Positions 1 to 8,840 of a stretch of 64,000 nucleotides of DNA are shown piece by piece. Below the pieces are notes generated by a model, which worked only from the letters and a program-made list of their open reading frames with translations, made no database searches and was not told the DNA's origin. A program made the position numbers and the translations under genes. Location of the stretch: contig NZ_CP131935.1 of assembly GCF_030704305.1 (NCBI RefSeq), positions 4,278,001 through 4,342,000 on the forward strand, in the 5' to 3' direction. The stretch's first letter is position 1; every line of letters begins with the position of its first letter. This DNA comes from Massilia sp. R2A-15 (GTDB lineage: Bacteria; Pseudomonadota; Gammaproteobacteria; Burkholderiales; Burkholderiaceae_D).

Positions 1-2
1 CG

Positions 3-551
3 GCCGAAGCGCGCGTCGCCTCGCTGCGCGCCCGCGTCGACGAATACAACCAGCGCTACGCGCGCATCCGCGCCCAGAGCGCCGCGGCGCCGGAAGTCGA
101 AGCCCAGCTGGCCCAGCTGAACCGCGACTACCAGGTCAATCACGACAACTACCAGAAGCTGGTCGAGCGGCGCGAGGCGGCCAAGCTGTCGGGCGACCTC
201 AGCTCGGCCACCGACATGCTGACCTTCCGCGTGATCGACCCGCCGACCGTGCCGCTGGCGCCGACCGGCCCGAATCGTCCGCGCCTGTTCTCGCTGGTGT
301 TCGTCGGCGCGCTGGTCGCCGGCCTCGGCGTCGCATTGCTGATGAGCCAGGTGCGTCCGACCTTCCTCAGCCAGGCCGCGCTGCGCGAAGTGAGCGGGGT
401 GCCGATCCTGGGCACCATCGGCATGAACTGGACCACCGAGCAAAAAATCAAACGCAAGCGCCGGCTGTACGCGATGGGCGCCTCGGTCTTCGCGCTGTTC
501 GGCGCGTACGGGGTAGTGATGGCGGCAATTCTGATTAGACCTGCGCTGTAA
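3..551 (+). CDS. XrtA-system polysaccharide chain-length determinant (GNVR/Wzz type), C-terminal part
   Basis: This inner-membrane protein controls polymer length and pairs with the downstream tyrosine kinase. Only the 3' end is present: the frame is open from base 3 and the start lies left of the window. The visible part opens with a coiled-coil-like Ala/Arg/Gln-rich helix. It continues into a GNVR-type segment (DNYQKLVERREAAKLSG) and a PxxP stretch (IDPPTVPLAPTGPNRP) just before a transmembrane segment (LFSLVFVGALVAGLGVALLM), the usual layout before the second Wzz membrane helix. A second hydrophobic segment ends the protein (VFALFGAYGVVMAAILI). It matches the TIGR03007-type chain-length proteins of exosortase loci, by memory of the family. 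The kinase begins 22 bases later. Confidence 0.9.
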   Translation, partial: AEARVASLRARVDEYNQRYARIRAQSAAAPEVEAQLAQLNRDYQVNHDNYQKLVERREAAKLSGDLSSATDMLTFRVIDPPTVPLAPTGPNRPRLFSLVFVGALVAGLGVALLMSQVRPTFLSQAALREVSGVPILGTIGMNWTTEQKIKRKRRLYAMGASVFALFGAYGVVMAAILIRPAL

Positions 552-573
552 CGCGACGATCACGGGAGCAAAA

Positions 574-1539
574 GTGAGCATTATCGAAAAAGCCGCCAGT
601 CGGATAGATCAAAGCAAGGAAGCCCGCCCCGAAACCGCGCCGGTGATCGTGGCCGACGCCGTCACGCCCGCGGCTGCCGCGCCGGCGACGGCGCCAGTGG
701 CCGCAACGGCGGTCGTGGCCGCGCCAGTGGCCGCGCCGGTGGCCGCCCCAGTGGCCGTGACGCAAGAGGCCATCGTGGCCGAAGCGGCGCCGGCCAAGCC
801 GCGCAAGCACAGCACCCGCAAGGTCGATCTCGACCTGAACCGGATGCGCGACATGGGCATGGTCACCGCCGCCGGCGGACGCACCTTGCTGGTCGAGGAC
901 TTCCGCATCATCAAGCGCCCCCTGCTCAAGCGCGCGTTCGCCGAGCGCAGCGACAATGCGCCGCCGGGCAACCTGATCATGATCACCAGCTCGCTGCCGG
1001 GCGAAGGCAAGACCTATTGCGCGATCAACCTGGCCATGAGTATCGCGATGGAGCTCGACCACACGGTGCTGCTGGTGGACGCCGACGTGGCGCGTCCGTC
1101 GATCCTGCGCACGCTCGGCCTGCCGGCCCAGCGCGGCCTGATGGACATCCTGCTCGACGACAAGATCGACCTGTCCGATGTCATGCTCAGGACCAACGTG
1201 GACACGCTCAGCATCCTGCCGGCCGGCACCGCCACGGCGCGCGCCACCGAGCTGCTGGCCAGCCAGGCGATGAGCAATTTCGTCACCGAGATCGCCACCC
1301 GCTATCCCGACCGCATCGTGATCTTCGATTCGCCGCCGCTGCTGCTGACCAGCGAAGCGCACGTGCTGGCCACCCACATGGGCCAGATCGCGCTGGTGGT
1401 CGAAGCCGAAACGACGACCCAGCACGCGGTCAAGGAGTCGCTGCGCCAGCTCGAAGGCTGCAGCAACGTCAACATCATCTACAACAAGACGCGCGAATTC
1501 CCGGGTATCGAAGAAACGTATGACTATCACTATGGCTAG
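574..1539 (+). CDS. XrtA-associated tyrosine autokinase
   Basis: This is a cytoplasmic BY-kinase partner of the Wzz-like protein. It autophosphorylates C-terminal tyrosines and so gates polymerisation and export. The protein has 321 residues and starts with GTG at 574, preceded by a GGGAGC ribosome site. Motifs seen are a Walker A variant SSLPGEGKT (Lys146), Walker A' LLVDADVARP and Walker B IVIFDSPP. The C-terminus is tyrosine-containing (EETYDYHYG), but short compared with the longer tyrosine clusters of Wzc. Residues about 20-75 are a low-complexity Ala/Val/Pro linker with a repeated VAAP unit. It matches the TIGR03018 family. The 3' end overlaps the next gene by 20 bases, so the two are probably co-translated. 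Confidence 0.93.
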   Translation: MSIIEKAASRIDQSKEARPETAPVIVADAVTPAAAAPATAPVAATAVVAAPVAAPVAAPVAVTQEAIVAEAAPAKPRKHSTRKVDLDLNRMRDMGMVTAAGGRTLLVEDFRIIKRPLLKRAFAERSDNAPPGNLIMITSSLPGEGKTYCAINLAMSIAMELDHTVLLVDADVARPSILRTLGLPAQRGLMDILLDDKIDLSDVMLRTNVDTLSILPAGTATARATELLASQAMSNFVTEIATRYPDRIVIFDSPPLLLTSEAHVLATHMGQIALVVEAETTTQHAVKESLRQLEGCSNVNIIYNKTREFPGIEETYDYHYG

Positions 1540-3109
1540 ACGGGTCACGGCGCCGCTCATGGGCGCGGCATCGCTGCCCCTGGCGGCGCCGCTGGCGATG
1601 CTGGCCCTCCTGATGCCGCCGTCGGCGCGCGCCGACATCAAGCTCGCGCCCTCGCTCGAGCTGCGCGAAACGTATTCCGACAATCCCGGCCTGCAGGCGG
1701 GCGACCTGGCGCGCCCTCAGTTCATCACCGAAGTGTCGCCGTCGCTGCGCGTCGCCGCCGACGGCCCGCGCCTGAAGGGCGTCGCCACGCTGACCGAGCA
1801 CCTGTTCGCGTTTTCCGGCGACCGCATCGACGACACCAACCAGTCGTCGTTCCAGTTCCAGGGCCAAGGCAAGGCGAACCTGGTAAACGACCTGCTGTAC
1901 GTCGACGGCAACGCCATGATCGGCCAACAGACCATCTCGCCGTTCGCGCCGCCGGCCAACACCAACGCCTATTCGAGCGCCAACCGCGCGCGCATCCGCA
2001 CCTGGAGCATCAGCCCTTACCTGAAGCAGCGCCTGGGCCACGCCGCGTCCGGCGAACTGCGCTACACGCACGACGCGGTGAGCTCGCCGACCAACGGCTT
2101 CGGCGACAGCCATGGCGACGCAGTCGCGCTGACGGCCGGCAGCAACAGCGACACGCAGCGCCGCCTCGGCTGGAACCTGCGCGCGTCGCGCCAGGACGTC
2201 CAGTTCAGCCAGGGAAGCCAGACCAAGACGCGCGAGGAAAATCTCGCCGCCACCGTGTCGCTGCGCAGCAGCGAGCGCTTCAAGGTCAACCTGTCGGGCG
2301 GCTACGACAGCTACAGCTTCAACGCCGAAGGCACGCCCAACGCCGGCCGCAGCTATTCGGCCGGCTTCACCTGGACGCCGTCGGCGCGCACCAGCATCGA
2401 CGCCAGCGCCGGTCGCCGCTACTACGGCAACAGCTACTCGCTCAACGCCAGCCACCGCAGCCGCCGCACGGTGTGGATCGCCACCTACAGCGACGCGATC
2501 ACCAACACCCGCCAGCAACTGCTGATCCCGAAATTCATCGACACCGCCTCGGTGCTGGACCGCCTGTTCATCGCCGACATTCCCGATCCGGACGCGCGGC
2601 GCCAGGCGGTCGAGGCCTACATGCGCGCCAACGGCCTGTCGCCGACCCAGCCCGACGGCACCTACAACTACCTGAGCAACCGCTTCGTGCTGCAGAAGCA
2701 GCTGCTGCTGTCTTCCGCGTTCAATAGCGCGCGCACCACCGGGCTGGTGTCGGTCAACGGCGTGCGCCGCACCTCGCTGTCGCCGTCCACGGTCGATGAT
2801 ATTCTGCTGGGCCAGCGCCTGGCCGGCCTGACCGACAACACCAATCAATACGGCGCCAGCGCCTCGCTGAACTACCGGGTCACCTCGCGCAGCGGCGTGA
2901 CGATGACGCTGATCCGCACCCGCACCGAATCGCTGAACCACGGCTTCAGCAACAACGTGACCCAAGCCATCCTGGCCGGCAGCACCCAGCTGCAGCGCAA
3001 GCTCAAGGCGACGGTCGAACTGCGGCGCCACCAGGGCAACCTGGCCGGCGTCGGCGCGCCGGCCTACCGCGAGAACGCGATCAGCGCCTCCCTTTCATTC
3101 ATGCCTTAG
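1520..3109 (+). CDS. TIGR03016-type PEP-CTERM system outer-membrane protein
   Basis: A 529-residue exported protein with a hydrophobic signal segment (residues about 10-38, ending SARAD). The rest is rich in alternating short strands with Gln, Asn, Ser, Tyr and Arg, typical of an outer-membrane beta-barrel. It ends ISASLSFMP, close to a barrel C-terminal signature. In XrtA loci this position is held by the TIGR03016 family, thought to act in export of the polymer across the outer membrane. ATG at 1520 overlaps the kinase gene; ATG at 1532 is an alternative giving a slightly shorter signal peptide. The biochemical role is unproven for the family. Confidence 0.85.
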   Translation: MTITMARRVTAPLMGAASLPLAAPLAMLALLMPPSARADIKLAPSLELRETYSDNPGLQAGDLARPQFITEVSPSLRVAADGPRLKGVATLTEHLFAFSGDRIDDTNQSSFQFQGQGKANLVNDLLYVDGNAMIGQQTISPFAPPANTNAYSSANRARIRTWSISPYLKQRLGHAASGELRYTHDAVSSPTNGFGDSHGDAVALTAGSNSDTQRRLGWNLRASRQDVQFSQGSQTKTREENLAATVSLRSSERFKVNLSGGYDSYSFNAEGTPNAGRSYSAGFTWTPSARTSIDASAGRRYYGNSYSLNASHRSRRTVWIATYSDAITNTRQQLLIPKFIDTASVLDRLFIADIPDPDARRQAVEAYMRANGLSPTQPDGTYNYLSNRFVLQKQLLLSSAFNSARTTGLVSVNGVRRTSLSPSTVDDILLGQRLAGLTDNTNQYGASASLNYRVTSRSGVTMTLIRTRTESLNHGFSNNVTQAILAGSTQLQRKLKATVELRRHQGNLAGVGAPAYRENAISASLSFMP

Positions 3110-3125
3110 CGGAGTCGAACCAGCG

Positions 3126-4145
3126 ATGTATGAAACCTATTACGGCCTGAGCGCCAAACCGTTCCGCCTGCGGCCAGACCCGCACTTCTTCTATGGCAGC
3201 AAGGGACACAAGCGCGCCATGGCCTACCTCGACTACGGCCTGTCGCAGGGCGAGGGCTTCATCGTCATTACCGGCGAAGTCGGCGCCGGCAAGACCACGC
3301 TGGTGCGCAACCTGCTCAACAACCTGCCGTCCGAGCAGATCATCGCCGCCCACATCGTCAACACCAACCTCGATTCGGACGACACCCTGCGCATGGTGGT
3401 GTCGGCCTTCGGCCTGCAGTACGAGAACGTCAGCAAGCCCGACCTGCTGACCCGGCTCGAGCAGTTCCTGCGCAGCGCCGACCAGCAAGGCAAGCGCGCG
3501 CTGCTGATCGTCGACGAGGCGCAGAACTTGACCGCGCGCACGGTCGAGGAGCTGCGCATGCTGTCGAACTTCCAGACCGACGAGAAGTCGCTGCTGCAGA
3601 CCTTCCTCTTGGGCCAGCCGGAGTTCCGCACCACCTTGCACAGCGCCAGCATGCTGCAGTTGCGCCAGCGCGTGATCGCCAGCTACCACCTGGGGCCGAT
3701 GGATGCGGCCGAGACCCAGGCCTACATCGAGCACCGCCTGGCCACCGTCGGCTGGAGCGGCGACCCGTCGTTCTCGCAGGGCGCGTACGGCGCCATCTTC
3801 GACTACACCGGCGGCATCCCGCGCAAGGTCAACACCCTGTGCGACCGCCTGCTCCTGATGGGCTACCTGGAAGAGATGCACGCCTTCACCGAAGCGGACG
3901 TCCAGACCGTGATCCGCGACATCGATGAGGAATTCCAGCTGCCCCCTGGCGCCGAGCAGGCTGCCGCGCGCGAAGCGGCCGAGCCGATGCAGGCCGAGCC
4001 TGCCGGCAGCGGCGGCCAGATGGACGAGCGCATGGTGCGCCTCGAGAAGTCGATCGTCTCGGTGCTGTCGATCCTGAAGAAAATCGTCGCCACCGCGCCG
4101 CCGCCCGGCAACAACGGCCACCACCACGAGACGCGCGAACCATGA
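3126..4145 (+). CDS. XrtA/PEP-CTERM system-associated ATPase (ExeA/GspA-like)
   Basis: An AAA-type ATPase of 339 residues. Its N-terminal YETYYGLSAKPFRLRPDPHFFY is the signature opening of ExeA/GspA-like ATPases (TIGR03015). Walker A is GEVGAGKTT (Lys56) and Walker B is LLIVDEAQNL. An arginine-rich sensor region (GGIPRKVNTLCDRLLL) follows. The C-terminal about 80 residues are acidic and Ala-rich with a short coiled-coil-like segment, lacking the peptidoglycan-binding domain of GspA. It probably powers or organises assembly of the export machinery; that is family inference. The stop overlaps the next start (ATGA). Confidence 0.92.
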   Translation: MYETYYGLSAKPFRLRPDPHFFYGSKGHKRAMAYLDYGLSQGEGFIVITGEVGAGKTTLVRNLLNNLPSEQIIAAHIVNTNLDSDDTLRMVVSAFGLQYENVSKPDLLTRLEQFLRSADQQGKRALLIVDEAQNLTARTVEELRMLSNFQTDEKSLLQTFLLGQPEFRTTLHSASMLQLRQRVIASYHLGPMDAAETQAYIEHRLATVGWSGDPSFSQGAYGAIFDYTGGIPRKVNTLCDRLLLMGYLEEMHAFTEADVQTVIRDIDEEFQLPPGAEQAAAREAAEPMQAEPAGSGGQMDERMVRLEKSIVSVLSILKKIVATAPPPGNNGHHHETREP

Positions 4146-5017
4146 TGATGCACGAACTGCCCGCGCGCCCGGCCGGCGCCGCCATCCGCAACGCCATGAC
4201 CTGCGACGTCGAGGATTACTTCCAGGTGTCGGCGTTCGCGCCGCACATCGACCGCGCCAGCTGGCCCGAGCGCGAATGCCGGGTCGAGCGCAACATCGAC
4301 CGCATCCTCGCCCTGATGGCCGACAACGGCGTGCACGGCACCTTCTTCACGCTGGGCTGGATCGCCGAGCGCTACCCGCAGGTGGTGCGCCGCATCGTCG
4401 CCGGCGGCCACGAACTGGCCAGCCACGGCTACGGCCACCTGCGCGCCTCCGACCAGGACCGCGCCGAATTCTCCAGCGACATCGCGCGCAGCAAGTCGCT
4501 GCTCGAAGACATCGGCGGCGTGCGCGTGCGCGGCTACCGCGCCCCGAGTTTTTCGATCGGCACCGGCAACCTGTGGGCGCTCGACGCGCTCAAGGAAGCC
4601 GGCTACGACTACAGCTCCTCGATCTATCCGATCAAGCACGACCACTACGGCATGCCCGACGCGCCGCGCTTCGCGTTCTACCCGAACGGCCCGGACGGGC
4701 TGCTCGAAGTGCCGGTGACGACGGTGCGCCTGATGGAGCGCAACCTGCCGGCCGGCGGCGGCGGCTACTTCCGCCTGCTGCCGTACGCGCTGTCGCGCTG
4801 GATGATGAACCGGGTGAACCAGGCCGACGGCCAGCCCGCCATTTTTTACTTCCATCCGTGGGAAATCGATCCCGGCCAGCCGCGCCCCGAAGGCGTGGAC
4901 GCCAAGAGCCGCTTTCGCCACTACGTCAACCTCGAACGCATGGAAGAGCGCATCCGCGCGCTGGCCCGCGATTTCGCCTGGGACCGGATGGACCGCATTT
5001 TCCTGGGTACGCAATGA
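4142..5017 (+). CDS. XrtA-system polysaccharide deacetylase
   Basis: A NodB-fold deacetylase of 291 residues, expected to remove acetyl groups from N-acetylated sugars of the polymer. The metal and catalytic motif TCDVEDYF places Asp22 as the likely base. The zinc motif ASHGYGH supplies His95 and His99, and RGYRAPSFS is the third NodB motif. The C-terminal FYFHPWEIDPGQPR is typical of the DUF3473 extension of the TIGR03006 family. No signal peptide is seen, so it is probably cytoplasmic or uses a non-classical route. The ATGA overlap on both sides shows tight translational coupling with the ATPase and FemAB genes. Confidence 0.93.
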   Translation: MMMHELPARPAGAAIRNAMTCDVEDYFQVSAFAPHIDRASWPERECRVERNIDRILALMADNGVHGTFFTLGWIAERYPQVVRRIVAGGHELASHGYGHLRASDQDRAEFSSDIARSKSLLEDIGGVRVRGYRAPSFSIGTGNLWALDALKEAGYDYSSSIYPIKHDHYGMPDAPRFAFYPNGPDGLLEVPVTTVRLMERNLPAGGGGYFRLLPYALSRWMMNRVNQADGQPAIFYFHPWEIDPGQPRPEGVDAKSRFRHYVNLERMEERIRALARDFAWDRMDRIFLGTQ

Positions 5018-6096
5018 ATTCGATGGTAGCAACTGAAACCGCGCCGGCAGCCGCCGCCGCGTCCCTGTCCGTCAAGCTGATGGCGCCGCACGACCGCGCG
5101 CGCTGGGACGCTTTCGTGCGCGCCTGCCCCGACGCCACCTTCTTCCACCTGTCCGGCTGGCAGAGCGTGATCGAGCAGTCGTTCAAGCTCAAGACCTGGT
5201 TCTACTATGCCGAGCAGGACGGCCAGATCGTCGGCGTGCTGCCGCTGTGCGAGATCAAGAGCCGGCTGTTCGGCCATGCGCTCGGCGCGATGCAGTTCTG
5301 CGTGTACGGCGGCGTGGCCGCCTTGTCCGACGAAGCGCGCACCTTGCTGGACGGCGCGGCCGACAAGCTGGCGCGCGAACTTGGCGTCGGCCACCTCGAA
5401 TACCGCAACCTGGTAGCGGCGCACCCGGGCGACCCCGCGTGGCACACCAAGGAGCTGTACGTCACCTTCCGCAAGGCCATCTCGGGCGACGACGAAGAGA
5501 ACATGAACGCCATCCCGCGCAAGCAGCGCGCGATGGTGCGCAAGGGGATCAAGCTGGGACTGGTGGGCGAAGTGGACGACAACGTCGACCGCATGTTCGA
5601 GGCCTACGCCAGCAGCGTGCACCGGCTCGGCACGCCGGTGTTCCCGAAGAAGTACTTCGCTCTGCTCAAGGAGACATTCGGCGACGAGTGCGAAGTGCGC
5701 GTCATCACGCAAAACGGCGCGCTGGTGGCCGCCGTGCTCAGCTTCTACTGGCGCGACGAGGTGGTGCCCTACTACGGCGGCGGCATGCCGATCGCGCGCG
5801 ACGTCGCCGGCAACGACTTCATGTACTGGAACCTGATGCAGGCCGCGGCCGCGCGCGGCGCCCGCCTGTTCGACTTCGGCCGCAGCAAGCTCGGTACCGG
5901 CGCCTACGACTTCAAGAAGAACTGGGGCTTCACCGCCCAGCACCTGCCCTACGAGTACAAGCTGTACGCGGCGAGCGAACTCCCGGACAACAATCCGCTG
6001 AACCCGAAGTACCAGCTGTTCATCAAGATGTGGAAGAAGCTGCCGCTGCCCCTGGCCAACCTGCTCGGCCCGCACATCGTACGGAACCTGGGCTGA
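5014..6096 (+). CDS. FemAB-family XrtA/PEP-CTERM system-associated protein
   Basis: A 360-residue protein with the double-GNAT fold signature of FemAB/CelD-like transferases. Visible pieces are FFHLSGWQSVIEQSF near residue 40, the basic IPRKQRAMVRKGIKLGL in the middle, and LFDFGRSKLGTGAYDFKKNWG near the C-terminus, where these proteins bind the acyl or aminoacyl donor. It corresponds to TIGR03019. The start at 5014 is set by the ATGA overlap with the deacetylase stop; the same frame is open further upstream, but that part is only a shadow of the deacetylase gene. The substrate is unknown. A role in adding an amino-acid or acyl group to the glycan or its lipid carrier is inference. Confidence 0.9.
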   Translation: MNSMVATETAPAAAAASLSVKLMAPHDRARWDAFVRACPDATFFHLSGWQSVIEQSFKLKTWFYYAEQDGQIVGVLPLCEIKSRLFGHALGAMQFCVYGGVAALSDEARTLLDGAADKLARELGVGHLEYRNLVAAHPGDPAWHTKELYVTFRKAISGDDEENMNAIPRKQRAMVRKGIKLGLVGEVDDNVDRMFEAYASSVHRLGTPVFPKKYFALLKETFGDECEVRVITQNGALVAAVLSFYWRDEVVPYYGGGMPIARDVAGNDFMYWNLMQAAAARGARLFDFGRSKLGTGAYDFKKNWGFTAQHLPYEYKLYAASELPDNNPLNPKYQLFIKMWKKLPLPLANLLGPHIVRNLG

Positions 6097-6101
6097 ACGA
6101 C

Positions 6102-7295
6102 GTGGAAGACCTGCTGCTGCTGATTCACCGGATGCCCTACCCGCCCAACAAGGGCGACAAGATCCGCTCCTACCACCTGCTCAAGCACCTGGCGCAGCAT
6201 TACCGCGTCCACCTGGGCACCTTCGTGGACGACGCCGACGACTGGCAGCATGTGCCGACGGTGCAGGCGCTGTGCGCGAGCGCGCATTTCGCGCCGCTCA
6301 ACCCGACGCTGGCGCGCGTGCGCAGCCTCGGCGCGCTCTTGGCCAACCGCTCGCTCTCGCTCGACTACTACCGCGACGCCGGCATGCGCGCTTGGACCGA
6401 GCGCACCATGCGCGAGCACGGCGTCAAGCGCATCGTGGTGTTCTCGTCGCAGATGGCGCAGTATGCCGATTGCTGGCCGCAGGCGCGCCGGGTGGTGGAC
6501 TTCTGCGACGTCGATTCGGACAAGTGGCGCCAGTACGCCGAGCAGAAATCGTGGCCGATGAACATGCTGTACCGGCATGAGGCGCGCCAGCTGCTCGCCT
6601 ACGAGCGCAAGGTGGCGCGCGAATGCGACGCCTCGCTGTTCGTCTCCCAGCCCGAGGCCGAGCTGTTCCGGGATCTCGCCCCCGAGTCGGCGCCGAAGAT
6701 CGGCTTTTTCAACAACGGCGTCGATACCGACTACTTTTCGCCGGCGCGCGACTATGCCAGCCCGTATGCGGCCGGCGAGCGCGCCATCGTGTTTACCGGC
6801 GCGATGGACTACTGGCCCAACGTCGACGCGGTGCAGTGGTTCGCCGCCGAAGTGTTCCCGCAGCTGCGGGCGCGCTTTGCCGACGCGCGCTTTTACATCG
6901 TCGGCGCGCGGCCGTCTTCCGCGGTGCAGGCGCTGGCCCAGCTGCCCGGCGTGGTGGTGACCGGCACCGTGCCTGACGTGCGTCCCTACATCGCGCACGG
7001 CGCGGTGGCGGTGGCGCCGCTGCGCATCGCGCGCGGCATCCAGAACAAGGTGCTCGAGGCGATGGCGATGGCCACGCCGGTGGTGGTGTCGCCGCAGGCG
7101 CTCGAAGGCATCGAGGCCATTCCCGGGCAGGACCTGGTGCTGGCGCCCGACGCCGCCGCGTTTGCCGCGGCGGTGGCGGCGCTGCTGGAAAAATCCGATG
7201 GCGCGCTGGGACGGTCCGCGCGCGCCAAAGTCGAACAACTATACAGCTGGCCAAGCAACCTGGCCCGCATCGAAGCGAGACTCGAATGCGCATGA
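6102..7295 (+). CDS. TIGR03087-type PEP-CTERM/XrtA glycosyltransferase (GT4)
   Basis: A GT-B fold glycosyltransferase of 397 residues. The N-terminal LLLIHRMPYPPNKGDKIRSYH is the diagnostic opening of the TIGR03087 family. The C-terminal half has the nucleotide-sugar site (VAPLRIARGIQNKVLEAMAMATPVV), with the Glu typical of GT4 enzymes. A GTG start at 6102, 5 bases after the FemAB stop, puts the conserved MEDLLLLIH at the N-terminus. The frame is open much further upstream, but only as a shadow of FemAB. The 3' end overlaps the exosortase gene by 10 bases. It probably adds one sugar of the repeat unit; donor and acceptor cannot be read from sequence. Confidence 0.92.
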   Translation: MEDLLLLIHRMPYPPNKGDKIRSYHLLKHLAQHYRVHLGTFVDDADDWQHVPTVQALCASAHFAPLNPTLARVRSLGALLANRSLSLDYYRDAGMRAWTERTMREHGVKRIVVFSSQMAQYADCWPQARRVVDFCDVDSDKWRQYAEQKSWPMNMLYRHEARQLLAYERKVARECDASLFVSQPEAELFRDLAPESAPKIGFFNNGVDTDYFSPARDYASPYAAGERAIVFTGAMDYWPNVDAVQWFAAEVFPQLRARFADARFYIVGARPSSAVQALAQLPGVVVTGTVPDVRPYIAHGAVAVAPLRIARGIQNKVLEAMAMATPVVVSPQALEGIEAIPGQDLVLAPDAAAFAAAVAALLEKSDGALGRSARAKVEQLYSWPSNLARIEARLECA

Positions 7296-8836
7296 ACCCG
7301 CCCCCTTCCGCCGTCCTGCCGGCCCAGGCCGATACCGCCGGCCGCACGCGATTCTGGCTGATCGCCCTGGCGCTGCTGGCGCCGTTCGCGCTGTATTTCA
7401 GCACCGCGCGCTCGATCGTCGATATCTGGAACAGCTCCGAGACCTTCGCCCACGGCTATGCGATCCTGCCGATCTGCCTGTGGCTGATCTGGCGCCGGCG
7501 CGACAATTTCGCCGCTTACCCGCCCACCCCGTACTGGCCGGCGCTGTGGCTGCTGGCCGCGGCGGGCGCCGCCTGGCTGCTGGCGCGCATGGGCGAAGTG
7601 CAGGTGGTGCAGCAGTACGCGATGGTCGCAATGCTGCCGCTGATCGCGCTGGCCGTGCTGGGGCGCCGGCTGGCCGGCTCGCTGGCCTTCCCGCTGCTGT
7701 TCGTGCTGTTCGCGGTGCCGTTCGGCGAAATCTTCATCGCCCCGCTGATCTCGTTTACCGCCGACTTCACGGTGCGCGCGGTGCAGCTCTCCGGCATCCC
7801 GGTGCTGCGCAACGGCACCCGTTTCGACCTGCCATCGGGCAGCTGGTCGGTGGTGGAAGCCTGCAGCGGCGTGCGCTACCTGATCTCCTCGATCACCATC
7901 GGCTGCCTGTACGCCTACCTGACCTACCGCTCGACCGCGCGGCGCCTGCTGTTCGTCGCCACCGCGGTGGTGGTGCCGGTGATCGCCAACGGACTGCGCG
8001 CCTACATGATCGTGATGATCGGCCACCTGAGCAGCATGCAGCTGGCCACCGGCGTCGACCACCTGGTGTACGGCTGGCTGTTCTTCGGCCTGGTGATGTT
8101 CCTGATGTTCTGGATCGGCAATTACTGGCGCGAGGACCAGGACACCGCCCCGGCGCAGGCCGCGCAGGCCGGCGCGACCGCCCCTGCGCCCGCGCGCGGC
8201 GGCGCCGCCGCCATCACCGTGGCGGTGGTGGCGACCATCGCGCTGTGGCCGGCCTTCGCGCTCTACAACGACCGCGCCTCCTACAATCCGAAGCCGGTGC
8301 AGCTCGACCAGGTCGCCATCGGCTGGGCGCCGGCGCCGGCGTTTTCCGACTGGACGCCGTTCTACATGACGCCCGACACCAGCTTCTCGCGCGCCTACCA
8401 GCCGCAGGCCGGGGCGCCGGTGGCGCTGAAGGTGCTGTACTACCGTAACCAGACCAAAAACAAGGCGCTGATCAGTTCACTGAACCGCGTGACCGGCTAC
8501 GAGGACGTCTGGAACGAGGTCTCCTCGACCCTGCGCAGCGAGTCCGCCGGCGCGCAGCCGCTGGCGCTGCGCGAGTCGGTGGTGCACGGGCCGGCCGGCT
8601 CGCTGCTGGTGTGGCACTGGATGTGGATCGACGGGCGCACCGTCACCAACAACTACGTCGGCAAGCTGCGCCAGGCCGAGGCCAGGCTGCTGCTGCGCGG
8701 CGACGACGGCGCCCAGGTATTCCTGGCGGCCCCGTTCAGCGACAAGCCGGAGCAGGCGCGCGCGTCGCTGCGCGCCTTCCTGGCGCAAAACGGCGGCGCC
8801 ATCACGGCGGCGCTGGCGGCCGCGCACGGCAACTGA
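7286..8836 (+). CDS. xrtA: Exosortase A fused to EpsI domain
   Basis: An integral inner-membrane transpeptidase-like sorting enzyme that cleaves PEP-CTERM tails and is thought to pass the protein to a cell-surface acceptor. The 516-residue protein has about eight membrane helices in residues 20-285. The invariant exosortase residues are all present: Cys193 in VEACSGVRY, Arg238 in ANGLRAYMIV and His259 in GVDHLVYGW. After an Ala/Pro linker (about 290-310) and one more hydrophobic segment comes a periplasmic EpsI-type domain (DUF3485/TIGR02914) to the C-terminus, with FYMTPDTSFSRAYQ and VLYYRNQ. This fused architecture is usual for XrtA. A likely substrate lies at 43032. Confidence 0.96.
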   Translation: MRMNPPPSAVLPAQADTAGRTRFWLIALALLAPFALYFSTARSIVDIWNSSETFAHGYAILPICLWLIWRRRDNFAAYPPTPYWPALWLLAAAGAAWLLARMGEVQVVQQYAMVAMLPLIALAVLGRRLAGSLAFPLLFVLFAVPFGEIFIAPLISFTADFTVRAVQLSGIPVLRNGTRFDLPSGSWSVVEACSGVRYLISSITIGCLYAYLTYRSTARRLLFVATAVVVPVIANGLRAYMIVMIGHLSSMQLATGVDHLVYGWLFFGLVMFLMFWIGNYWREDQDTAPAQAAQAGATAPAPARGGAAAITVAVVATIALWPAFALYNDRASYNPKPVQLDQVAIGWAPAPAFSDWTPFYMTPDTSFSRAYQPQAGAPVALKVLYYRNQTKNKALISSLNRVTGYEDVWNEVSSTLRSESAGAQPLALRESVVHGPAGSLLVWHWMWIDGRTVTNNYVGKLRQAEARLLLRGDDGAQVFLAAPFSDKPEQARASLRAFLAQNGGAITAALAAAHGN

Positions 8837-8840
8837 GGCC

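Noticed and set aside
1475..3031. Long minus-strand open frame opposite the TIGR03016 gene
   Set aside because: Low-complexity Arg/Gly/Val sequence without family features, antisense to a well-placed operon gene.
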